DNA of 31,006 bases from Cyclostephanos tholiformis (lineage: Eukaryota; Bacillariophyta; Thalassiosirophyceae; Thalassiosirales; Thalassiosiraceae). This document shows positions 21,159-30,397 of the stretch, one piece after another. Under the pieces are notes generated by a model, which did no database searches, was not told where the DNA came from, and worked only from the letters and a program-made list of their open reading frames with translations. Where the stretch lies: contig JALLPB010000208.1 of NCBI GenBank assembly GCA_036939975.1, forward strand, positions 1 to 31,006, given 5' to 3'. Position 1 is the stretch's first letter. Every line of letters starts with the position of its first letter. The translations under genes and the position numbers were made by a program.

Positions 21159-21214
21159 GATTTAATTTAAAGTAGTCTTTTATATCGATTTAATTTAAAG
21201 TAGTCTTTTATATC
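21159..21214. repeat. Perfect 28-bp tandem duplication
   Basis: Two adjacent identical 28-bp copies (21159-21186 and 21187-21214), each beginning GATTTAATTTAAAGTAGTC, lie just after the transposase stop in the gap between the two convergent transposon genes. They fall in the 3' UTR or terminator zone. Confidence 0.9.
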
Positions 21215-21257
21215 ATCCATCTACAAACAAACATTTAGTGTTGCATTTAATTATTCC

Positions 21258-21765
21258 CTAAGTTTTGCTGGGGCTAGGCGGTGGGTTGCTGTTGTCGCCT
21301 CCATTTTTGTTCAGCATCGACATGAACATGGCGTTCATCATCTGACTTTGCGCCTGCATCATTTGCCTTTGCGCTCGCGCATCCTCGCGTGCAATCGCCA
21401 TCTCCTCCCGACGAAGATCGTACTCTCTCTCCCTCTGTTCGTATTCACTTCTATACTGCCGCTCCCTCTGCTCATTATCCTGGCGGTGTTGCATCATCAT
21501 CATGGTCATCATCCGACCAAAAGAGAACCCGTCGTCATCAGCGTCATCGCTGTCAGATTTCGACTTGGACTTACGAGGGATACGCAATGGCTTTGCGAAT
21601 CCCTTGCCCTTCTTCGCTGCCCCCCCCCCACCCCCCTTTGATTCACTGGACCTCTTCTTGCCACTGCAGCTACCTTCGGTCGATGCCGCTGTGATATCAG
21701 AGATATCGAGAAGTGGGCGGTCGCCATCACGCTCGCGCATCATTTCATCAATGTAGTCATATTTT

Positions 21766-21802
<37 letters not shown>

Positions 21803-22211
21803 CATCGTCATCGTCATCTTCTTCATCATCGTCCCCGCCAACATCTGCGTCCTCGTCGTCTGAGATGTCTTTATCATCCTCATCGTCATCGTCTTCTCTC
21901 TCTTTGTTCGATTCGCCATCAGAGCCATCCGTAGCCTCTACAATTTTCCTGTAAATGCGTTTGGCAGAACGAATGTGAGGCGGACAATTCGGATCACCTG
22001 TTTTCATTTTTTTCTTAACCAGAGTCTGAAATTTGCGCCGAATTGACTCAGCAGTCCTATTCTTTTGGGGATAGCGCGTGTTGTGCCTGTCCCAAACCCG
22101 CTCCCAATCGGGATTACCAATTGGAACGATGTCATCGATGGCCTCAAGCATGCTCTCCAGCTCTTGGACGGTAAATTTAAACCCCCTCCTTCCTTGCTTG
22201 GCGGCCATCAT
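21258..22211 (-). CDS. Myb/trihelix-like accessory protein of the Harbinger element
   Basis: A 317-residue protein starting at ATG 22211 (a second ATG follows at once). Residues about 7-90 form a Myb/SANT or trihelix-like DNA-binding domain: FKFTVQELESMLEAID, NPDWERVWDRHN, RYPQKNRTAESIRRKFQTL, then CPPHIRSAKRIYRKI. A long acidic Asp/Glu stretch and a 10-Gly run follow, then a basic, Ser-rich nuclear-localisation-like segment. A charged coiled coil rich in Arg, Glu, Gln and Met (about 225-300) probably mediates dimer or transposase contacts. In characterised PIF/Harbinger systems the Myb-like protein recruits the transposase to the ends; that role is inferred here from location and architecture. 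It matches the broken copy at 9.2-10.3 kb in domain order. Confidence 0.87.
21771..21800 (-). repeat. GCC trinucleotide run (10 units), poly-Gly
   Basis: Ten GCC units read as ten Gly codons on the minus strand inside the Myb-like gene, next to a GTC/CAT-rich acidic stretch. It is likely to vary in length between strains. Confidence 0.9.
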
Positions 22212-22274
22212 CAATCAGACTAGAAGTAGAAGCACGACGGAGTAGAAGACGAAGGGCAGCGGAGTAGGTTGTGT

Positions 22275-22428
22275 GGAGTAAGTGCAAATTTTACACTTAT
22301 AAGTGAGTCGTGGTAGACCGGTCCGAGGGGTCTCGACACTTATAAGTGTCGAGTTTACACTTATATAAGTAACGAGTTTAGAGCGAGATTTAAGTGTTGA
22401 CTCGACACTTAATAATACCATACGCTCC
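22275..22428. repeat. Right subterminal region and terminal inverted repeat of the Harbinger element
   Basis: This stretch packs short palindromic motifs. ACACTTATAAGTG is near 22281-22293. A perfect 22-bp palindrome lies at 22332-22353, whose left half is CTCGACACTTA. ACACTTATATAAGT follows near 22357-22370, and AAGTGTTGACTCGACACTTA near 22392-22411. The outer end is CATACGCTCC (22419-22428), the inverse of the left GGAGCGT. Repeated palindromes beside a transposon end are the expected form of transposase or Myb-protein binding sites. This is also the promoter region of the Myb-like gene. Confidence 0.7.
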
Positions 22429-23082
22429 AATAACTCTCCGGCCGAGTTTATTATCTCCGGAGAATAGAAAAAAGTGATTGTTTTGGAAACTGTAATCTAT
22501 GGTCGTGCCGTGCCGGGCCGGCCCCGCCCCCCTCTCTCCGTCCTGAGAAGAAGAAGAATCTTGTGAATCTATCAAGTTGGCAGAGCGCCGGCGGCGACGA
22601 AAATCTCTCTTCCCTCTACCATACCATACTCTCTTCCATTGAAAAAATCGGATGCGAATAAAAAAATCGTTCCGCTGGTTCTTTCTTTTTTCGAGAGAAG
22701 CCACTCATTTCGGTCATACTATTATTTGTCGGGGTGTATTTTCATATCGGTTGCGTGCGTGTTTCTTGCCTCGTCCTTGGTACCATACACGATATAATAT
22801 TATGGAATGCATCCAGGACGAAAGATTCCACAATATTATTATTCTCATAAAAAAAGAAGATAGGAGGAGGGAAGAAGGGAGTGCGGATAAACAAATAGAA
22901 TTATATCTTTCGTCGTTATTATATTCTCTCTTGAGTAGAGGCCAGCACGGCAACGTCGACAACGCCAGTCGTTCCTTCGGTATCTTGCAAAAGAAAAGTT
23001 CTTGGGTATATTCCATTCATCGTATCATCTTTTCAGGTTAAGCAGACGAGGACTTTACTACTATATCCACCCAAGGCCTATT
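22429..23082. other. Intergenic; upstream region of the adenylating megaenzyme gene
   Basis: No gene is supported. It contains a hairpin at 22795-22838 (14-bp stem with one G-T pair, 16-nt loop). A TTTTCAG sequence ending at 23036, 46 bases before the ATG, resembles a splice acceptor, so a 5' UTR intron is possible. A GC-rich patch lies at about 22505-22540. Confidence 0.45.
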
Positions 23083-23726
23083 ATGTCGCCACGAGCGGAA
23101 CATGAAAAGTTCCTCGACCTCTCCTCGCCGTCCTTCTCTTCGAGTGGCAGTGGTAATACTAATGACATGAACGACGACTACGACAAGGACGACGACGTTC
23201 CCCTACTCGCGGCCTGTCGACATCTCCTCCAGCCAAACGGGTGCATAGTCGGCAAGGACGTCGCGCGGGCGATCCTCCCCTCGTTCCCCACGTTCTGCTC
23301 GGCCATACCCAAAACGACTATTACCACCACGTCCGATGGGGGACGAGGGATGGGAATGGAAGGAAAGGGCGGTGGTGTTGGGATGGCACTGGCATCGATC
23401 GACGGCCGGGCGCCACTGACGCACGATCGCGTGTACGACTTCTGCGTGAATTACTACGGCCCGGCATTGCATTCCCTCGGATTCGGACGTGGCGATCGCA
23501 TAGCCCTCGTATTGCCGAACGGACCGGAATTGGCCCTCGCGATATTCGCCACGTCTCACTGGGCCAGTTGTGTCCCCCTGTCCGCGAACGGTGCGCTTAG
23601 CGAGCTCGAATCGGACCTGAGACGATGCGGCGCGAATCTCGTCGTCGGACCTTACAGCGGACTCATGACGTCGTACCCCACGACGTCGACGTCGACGTCT
23701 CATGACGTCGTCCATCGTCTTCACGT

Positions 23727-23764
<38 letters not shown>

Positions 23765-26700
23765 TCGACGGGGTCGTTCCCGACTGGTCGGCATTCCGAA
23801 CGATCGAAGAATGCGCCAATAGGGTCGGGATACCGTTCGTCGGACTCGTGCCAAGCCCTCGCGAGGCGGGGATATTCGCATTGTGCGAATCGCGATCGTC
23901 CTCCTTCCGTCCGTTGCGATACGACGACGTCGCGTTCGCGATGACCGAATCGTCGACCGTGCCGCCCGCGCTCGCGAGGGAGGAGGACGAGGGGGTCACG
24001 ATCGACGCCCCTCCCCCGGGGGCCGGGATCGATCGCGACGTCGTCCTGACCGCCTCGGTCGCGTCGTCCATCGAGCCGAACGGCCACGACGACGAGGTGC
24101 TCGTATTGTTCACGTCGGGTACCACCGGCGGGAAGAAGCTCGTGCCGCACGTAATGGGGGACATGCTAACGGCATCGGCGATCATAGCATTGAGTTGGGA
24201 CCTATCCCCATATGACGTCAATTGCAACCTAATGCCGTTGTTTCACGTGGGAGGGATCGTGCGTCAGGTATTCAGCCCGATGTTCTCGGGGGGGTGCGTC
24301 ATCTGCTGTCCGTCGTTCGATACGAGCGTCTTCTGGTCGTTGTTGGCGAATGGGGCATTCACCTGGTACTACGCGGCTCCCACGATGCATCAGCTGATAT
24401 TGCAAACGGGCAAGATGGACGGTATCATCGACGACGACGGAAATTGTCCCATGAAGTTGAGAATGATAGCGAATGCCGCCGGGGGCTTACTCCCGAGTCT
24501 CGCGAGGGAGATGTTGCACGTCTTCGACGCCACCGTGAGTTGGACTTTGTTTGTTTTTATAATGATATTTTGCCCACAACGAGAGAATGGATCGAGATAC
24601 CCAATAATATGCGATGCGATATCGCTCGCCCCAACGCGCCGCCAATTCCCTTGTTTCACTTCGCACTGCGCCCTCCCTTATTCTCCGATCGTACGTATCA
24701 GGTACTTCCATCGTATGGGATGACGGAATGCATGCCAATCACGTCGCCTCCCTCAACGTATCGTCTCGATAAGGCGGGCACGTCGGGCGTGGCCGTCGGA
24801 CCCGAGCTCGCCATCCTAGACGTATCGACGTTGCGTCACATGTCCCCGGGGGAGGAGGGGCCGATATGCGTGCGCGGAGAACCCTGCTTTCGCGGTTATG
24901 GCGAGGTATCGAACGGGGGCGGCGAGGATGCGGTTCCCGTTGGGGAAACGTTCCTGGAGGGCGGGTGGTTCAATACCGGCGATTTGGGCTACATCGACGG
25001 GGATGGCTACCTCTACATCACGGGACGTTCGAAGGAGGTCATCAACCGGGGGGGCGAGATCATAAGTCCCATGGAGGTCGAGGAGGCCGTCGTGGGCCAT
25101 CCGGACGTATGCGCATGCGCCGCCTTCAGCGCGCCACACGACGTCCTGCAGGAGGTCGTCGGCATCGTCGTCGTTATGGAGTCCGGCAGGCCACGTCTCG
25201 ACCTGCCGTCCCTGCACGTGCATCTGGGAGAGCTTCTCGCGTCCCCCAAGTGGCCCCAGTGCCTCGTCTTCATGGATTCTCTGCCGAAGAGTCACACCAA
25301 CAAGCTCCTACGTGTGAAACTGGGAGCCCGTCTACAACTGCCGGAGCTCTCGGACGACATGAACGCGACGGAGCGCACGTTCGAGGCGGTGTGTCCGCCA
25401 CAAGGGACCCCTCTCGATGTTCCAATCCAAGCGCGTCGAGTCGCCTTGGATGCTGGCGACATCGAACGCCAATTGTCCTCCCTACTGGCGAAGAGCTTTG
25501 ATCAGCGTCTCGTCGTCGTTCCCCATCCTAAGCGTAGGAGTGCCTTCGTTTGCTACCTTGTAAATATCGAACGAATCACTGCGATCGAGACAGCTATTCA
25601 ATGCATGGCCCGTTACTCTGTACCGTCACACTTCGTGGAGACCGATAAAATATCGCTCGCGTCGAATGTCCTGCCAACGCCTAACATGACGGACGCCGTC
25701 GCGACCATCCTGCAGGAGCAAGATTCATCGGGTCCGGATGATCTGGTCGTACGGAGCATGAAGAATCTCTTCACCGACCTGCTTGACTTGGATTACCTCC
25801 CTGGGCCCGATGCGAATTTCTTTCACTTAGGAGGGAGCTCGATGTTGGCCTCTCAGCTGGCGAGCAAGATCCGGAAGCTCTTCGCGATAGCCTGCAACGG
25901 CTCCGAGGTCTTTCAGCACGCAAGCTCGAACGAAATGGCCAAGCTCATTCGTGCTCGTCAGGGTAAAGACGCTTCCTCTGGGACAGGAACAACCATGAGC
26001 ACGAGTGTATCTGATGGATGTTTCAGTGACAGCAGCAAGAGCGTCTCGGACCATGATGCGCCGTTCAAAGCTGAGCATCTTGCTCCGGAATGCTCATACG
26101 GGGGAGCTCTGTTCCAACTTGTACCAATGTTTATTGTTTTTCCTATTTGGCAAGTTTCACGGTATTTACTGTTTTTCTACATTTTGCTTTGGAGTATTAA
26201 CAATGTTCCCGGAGACAGAGATCTCGGAAGGTTCGTCGCAGCGTACATTGCCTTTCACGCTTTCTGGATCACAATCACTCCGTTGATATTTGTGGCGATG
26301 AAGTGGATTATAATTGGACGATACAAAGCCGGTCGATACCCCATCTGGGGATCGTATTACTTACGATGGTGGTTCGTAGATGTAATGCGCAAGCTCTTCC
26401 TTCGCGGTATCTGGGGCTCGAATGATGTACTTTTGAATGCATACTACCGCATGCTCGGCGCGAAGATCGGAAAAGGTGCCCACATTTCCCTGGAAGCTGA
26501 TGTAGCAGAGTTCGATCTCGTCGAAGTAGGAGAAGGAGCCGCGGTCGAACTTTCCACATTGCGAGGGTTCGGCGTTGACAACGGGGCCATGATATTGGGA
26601 CCAGTCAAGGTTGGGGAGTACGGAAGCTTAGGCATAAAGTCCATCGTCGCTCCTTACACATCAATTCCAAACAACAGCCATCTAGGACCTGTGACGTCAA

Positions 26701-28631
26701 CTTACGATGTAAAAGCTCTTGACGCAACCAATTCTCGCGTGAATCGAAAATGCTTTTCTGGGCCACCTTTGTGGATGCAGATATGCATTATCGGGCCAGT
26801 TACATTCCTCGTAAATGCCTTCGCGCAGATCCCGCCGTTGCTTGTGTTATTTAAGATGCTCGAATACAAGGGCAAGCACGACGCTTACTTTTCAACTCTG
26901 AGTGATTTAATAGAGTGGTTGATGGACCCTCATCGAATCCAATACTACATAGGGATCCGTGTCGCGCGTGCTCTCTTCTCTCCTTTCTTCTATATGGCTG
27001 CGGCACTACTTGTGAAGAAGATTGGCATTGGCAGGTTCAAAGCCGGCCCCCGAGACACGTCGAATCACTGGCAGCTGCTTCGCCACTCGCTGTCGGCGAC
27101 TCTCTTCTCCCGCAAGAAGATCCAGAATGTCACAGATCTTATCGGCCGCCACTACGAGCTTGTCTCTGTTTTGTATCGGCTCCTTGGAGCGAAAGTCGGA
27201 AAGCGTGGTAAGTGGGGTTTCCCTTCTGCGTCTCATTGACGTTGAAGACACGGAACTCACTAACTTACATGTTTTGTGTGACGAAGTCTTTTGGCCCGGT
27301 CAGCAACCTATTTTTTCTGGCGAATTTGATTTACTGGAGATTGGAGATGATGTGGTTTTTGGATCCAGGTCAGCTATTTTCTTCATAACGAGGGACTCAT
27401 GTGAGAAGGTGATTCTGTGCGCTGGGTCCAACGTTGCAGATAACTGCGTGGTGCTCCCAGGCGCCATTATTGGTAAGAATGCTGTTCTTGGTTCGAATTC
27501 AGTTTGTCCACCAGGAAGGTATCTTCCGGAACGAAGCGTTTGGCTGGGCTCCAAGGGATGCGAGCCCACCTGTCTTGAGAAGGGCGTTGACCTAGAAATT
27601 AGTGGCCCGATCATGGCATCCGAGGTGCAAGAGGATAACTTGCCCTTGGTTGGAGATGCATCGACATTGCGTCCTTTCGGAAAAGCTTTTTACCTCAAGA
27701 AGGCGTCGTACTCTGTCTGGAATCTCAAGTCCATACTTGCCTTTACTGCCCTTGTCAAGACCTTCATTGCTACCTTCCACGCGTTCCCCCTCCTGCTGGG
27801 ACTGCACAGTGCGGCTGTTGTCCTGTACGGTTGGTCATTCGAGGAACGCGACTACAAGGGAAGGAACTACCCTTTCTTCGTCCTATATGTTATGATCTTG
27901 GTAATGTTTCTTTTCACCAACCTGCTCCGTGTTGTCTTGTGGGTAATCATCGAGCTGACTGCCAAGTGGACTCTGATGGGCAAGCGACTCGAGGGTCGAT
28001 ATAACTACGACACAAGCTCCTATGCGCAGAGGTGGGAGCTTTACCAAACAATCGCCCACATGCGGAAGTTTTCTCGCATGAATTTCATGGATTTCTTCTC
28101 GGGCACGCCATATATGTCAGCATTCTTTCGTTGGAATGGAGGCAATATTGGTAGGGATTGCTGTTTATATCCATCAGGTTCGTACTTTATTGTGTGGATG
28201 CTCCTCGGAGATCAATCATTTGTCCCACGTCCATCCCCTCACTCGATGCGAAATAATATAATATTCCAGGCGCGGACCCGTTCATGACCGAACCCGATCT
28301 CGTATACATGGGCGATCGCTGTGTCGTGGATTGTGCATCGATTGTTTGTCACTTGAACACCCAGGGTAACTTTGAACTGGCCAAGATTGTTATTGGGAAT
28401 GATTGCACCCTTCGAACCGGATCCCGGGTCCAGCAGGGCGTGCATATGGAGGAGGGTTCCCAACTCTTGGAAAAGAGTTTGGCGATGACGGGCGAAATAA
28501 TTGAGGCGTACAGTGTTTGGCAGGGAGGGCCCGCCTCTTGGTGGTTCCAATATGACAAGGAGAAGGAAGATGAGGTATTCGTCGAGTCTAGTAAGTTGTT
28601 GCAGGGTAGGGCTTTATACTACCATGTCTGA
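23083..28631 (+). CDS. Adenylation-carrier-membrane hexapeptide megaenzyme (poly-lysine-synthase-like NRPS-type)
   Basis: Exons 23083-24534, 24702-27207, 27287-28177 and 28270-28631 (GT-AG introns of 167, 79 and 92 bp) join in frame to about 1736 residues. Residues about 30-700 are an ANL adenylation domain: FTSGTTGGKK, PSYGMTECMP, NTGDLGYIDGDGYLYITGRS and the SHTNKLLRV catalytic-Lys loop. A carrier domain follows with FFHLGGSSMLASQL, the Ser near 864 being the phosphopantetheine site. Then come three modules of membrane helices plus left-handed beta-helix repeats, each marked by a related start: YYRMLGAKIGKGAHI, LYRLLGAKVGKRVFW, FFRWNGGNIGRDCC. This order matches bacterial epsilon-poly-L-lysine synthase and NRPS-like terminal domains. 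The A domain resembles acyl/oxalyl-CoA-ligase types (PLFHVGGI, AAPTMHQLIL), so the substrate may be a carboxylic acid, not an amino acid. There is no condensation or thioesterase domain. Architecture is clear; product unknown. Confidence 0.88.
23731..23763 (+). repeat. TCG trinucleotide run (11 units), poly-Ser
   Basis: Eleven TCG codons encode poly-Ser in the adenylation domain of the megaenzyme, in a surface insertion before the A3 loop. Similar TCG/GTC runs occur in the SGNH gene downstream. Confidence 0.9.
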
Positions 28632-28789
28632 AGCCGCAATCATTCAACAAAAGATGAGTTATGTTTTAATTATGACGAACTAGATAAATTATCAATGACA
28701 TGGATTTTAATTGAAAAAAAAAACTAACTCTAGTAGAGATAATACAGAGAAGGGCATATGATAGTGTAATAAATAATGACCACGACAAC
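28632..28789. terminator. Convergent 3' gap between the megaenzyme and SGNH genes
   Basis: Only 158 bp separate the two stop codons on opposite strands. The DNA is AT-rich (an A run at about 28714-28723 and AATAAATAATG near 28769). Both transcripts must end here or overlap. No defined terminator can be read. Confidence 0.35.
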
Positions 28790-30397
28790 TCATCGTACGA
28801 CTATGTCGGCTGCGGCCTCCCCATTCTGATAGTTGATGAAGGAACTCGGTACATGCCCCTCGATCATGACGCGCTCGGCCACCCGATACAAATATCTCGC
28901 CGTCTCCTGATCCGGGAATTGATTCGACGGCTCCCAGGAATGTTGCATCACGCGTGCCCTATCCCAAAGCGACGATACGTCCTCCCTCAGGAGTATGCCC
29001 TCGTCGGGCATATTCCCGAATAGGGTATAATACACTATGCACCCCTGCAGGAACGAGCCGGACGGACTGGCGTGTATATTGTCGCAGTGAAAGAGCGTCG
29101 TCCACAGTTCGTAATCCTCCTCGTACACGACGAGGAATGCGAGTCCCACCGGCGCGATGCGCGGCGCCTGATGCGACGGCAATCGCGATCCGAGCAGATC
29201 GACGTAGGCACGATACCCCACGAGCGTGAGGCTCGTGAAATTGGATATGTCGTCGAGTCCCGCCATTATCGACGTCACGACGTCGTCGTCGTCGTCGTCG
29301 TCGTCAACGTGCGAATTTTCCGACGTCGTCGCGCGGTACTCGTCCCCCCCCCCACCCCCGCATGCGTTCCTGTAAGTGTACGCGTGCGTCCAAAGGAATA
29401 CCGGTATCGATCCCGTCCGCAACAATAACGGCAGGTAGAACCCCTCCAACGTTATCAACGAGAGTTCGCGCGTCGACTTCCTCGCCGGATAACGCGTATT
29501 GTCGTTGATGACGACGTAATCCCATCCCCCCCCCACCCCTCCGTCGCCGCCGCCGGTAATGCCGAAGTGCGCGTTCGCATATTCCCGGTAGTGGACGTCC
29601 ACCCGACAGGGATTGGTATTGTTCGACACGACGTCCGACGACGACGACGACGACGACGACGACGTGTCGTAATGATAATATTCCTCCCCCGAAAGCAACT
29701 GTCGGACGGTACACGCGCCGTAATCGTACAGGGTATGACCGTCGTCGTCATTCCCCAATATGGCATTCGTCGTCATGAATTGTGGATGCATGGCATTGCC
29801 GTCCGATGCGAGGCTACCGATCGATGCGCCGCCGTGCAGGCACGAGTTCTGTACGATATTGCCGTTACACATATCCTCGAAGAAGCGGGGGAAGTCGTTG
29901 AAGTAGAACATGGAATTGCCGACGAATGCCACCGATACGATCGACGACGACGACGACGAGATACGATGTCCGCGTCCGCCGGCCGTCGTCTTGATCGCGA
30001 TCGTCACGACGAGGTACGACCCGAACGCGAGAAGCGCCGCGCACGTCGTCGCGATGGCCACGACGTCGAGCGCGCGACGACGATCGTGCCACGACCACCA
30101 CCACCACCGACGATACGACGACGAATACGACGAATACGATCGCTCGTGCCGATGATCGTGGAATGTACCGCCCCCGTCGTCGATGACGTGCGATGCGTCA
30201 TTCTCGTCCGAGGAGGGCGTCGCGCCGTCCGAAGATGACGACGACGACGTCATGATCGTCGTCGTCGTCTTCGCGACCTCCCCATCCCCCTTCCCCGGAG
30301 GATGGACCTTCCTCCACCCCGCGGCGGGCCTGGATGGCGACATCCTGACGTAGTCGTCGGACGACGATGCGTGCGGATTGTACGGCATATCCACCAT
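28790..30397 (-). CDS. Type II membrane protein with SGNH-hydrolase-like domain
   Basis: A 535-residue single-exon protein, started at the ATG at 30397 (MVDMPYNPHASSS). The N-terminal 100 residues are Ser/Asp-rich and disordered. A single membrane segment at about 107-133 (VVAIATTCAALLAFGSYLVV) after a cluster of Arg suggests a signal anchor with the enzyme outside or in the secretory lumen. SGNH landmarks follow: VAFVGNSMFYFND (Gly-Asn-Ser in place of the usual G-D-S block I) near 157, GGASIGSLA with a Gly, VVINDNTRYPAR near 295 with the block III Asn, and CDNIHASPSGSFL near 440 with the Asp-x-x-His pair. The family includes esterases and O-acetyl-modifying enzymes; substrate unknown. Poly-Ser, Gly and Asp runs interrupt the fold. 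It is convergent with the megaenzyme gene. Confidence 0.75.
   Translation of the reverse strand: MVDMPYNPHASSSDDYVRMSPSRPAAGWRKVHPPGKGDGEVAKTTTTIMTSSSSSSDGATPSSDENDASHVIDDGGGTFHDHRHERSYSSYSSSYRRWWWWSWHDRRRALDVVAIATTCAALLAFGSYLVVTIAIKTTAGGRGHRISSSSSSIVSVAFVGNSMFYFNDFPRFFEDMCNGNIVQNSCLHGGASIGSLASDGNAMHPQFMTTNAILGNDDDGHTLYDYGACTVRQLLSGEEYYHYDTSSSSSSSSSDVVSNNTNPCRVDVHYREYANAHFGITGGGDGGVGGGWDYVVINDNTRYPARKSTRELSLITLEGFYLPLLLRTGSIPVFLWTHAYTYRNACGGGGGDEYRATTSENSHVDDDDDDDDVVTSIMAGLDDISNFTSLTLVGYRAYVDLLGSRLPSHQAPRIAPVGLAFLVVYEEDYELWTTLFHCDNIHASPSGSFLQGCIVYYTLFGNMPDEGILLREDVSSLWDRARVMQHSWEPSNQFPDQETARYLYRVAERVMIEGHVPSSFINYQNGEAAADIVVR
29282..29305 (-). repeat. GTC trinucleotide run (8 units), poly-Asp
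   Basis: Eight GTC units on the plus strand read as an Asp run on the minus strand within the SGNH-like gene, in a loop between block III and the catalytic Asp-His pair. Confidence 0.85.
29636..29664 (-). repeat. GAC trinucleotide run, poly-Ser
   Basis: About nine GAC/CGA-phase units encode a nine-Ser run on the minus strand in the SGNH-like gene, between blocks I and III. Confidence 0.85.

Larger units (their letters stand above)
19722..22428. mobile_element. PIF/Harbinger DNA transposon, apparently intact (2.7 kb)
   Basis: Two open genes, a DDE transposase and a Myb/trihelix-like protein, lie tail to tail between imperfect terminal inverted repeats. The left end reads GGAGCGTTCCCAAAATTAAA and continues to AAGTGT; the right end, reverse complemented, reads GGAGCGTATGGTATTATTAA and continues to AAGTGT. 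The two-protein arrangement is typical of PIF/Harbinger elements, where the Myb-like protein helps the transposase reach the nucleus and bind the ends. A clean 3-bp target duplication is not visible (ATT on the left, AAT on the right), so the exact borders may be off by a few bases. Neither gene has a stop or frameshift, so the element may be young. Confidence 0.75.

Noticed and set aside
23203..24150. A 315-codon open frame antisense to the megaenzyme
   Set aside because: It is Arg/His-rich low complexity caused by the TCG/GAC-rich composition of exon 1, with no domain.
24535..24701. Continuation of the adenylation frame through this stretch as coding sequence
   Set aside because: It has a GTGAGT donor and a CAG acceptor. 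Removing it joins FDAT directly to VLPSYGMTEC in frame, as in adenylation domains, so it is an intron.
29567..30238. A 223-codon plus-strand frame opposite the SGNH-like gene
   Set aside because: It is Arg-rich and made by the same trinucleotide bias. The minus-strand frame carries the SGNH motifs and membrane segment.
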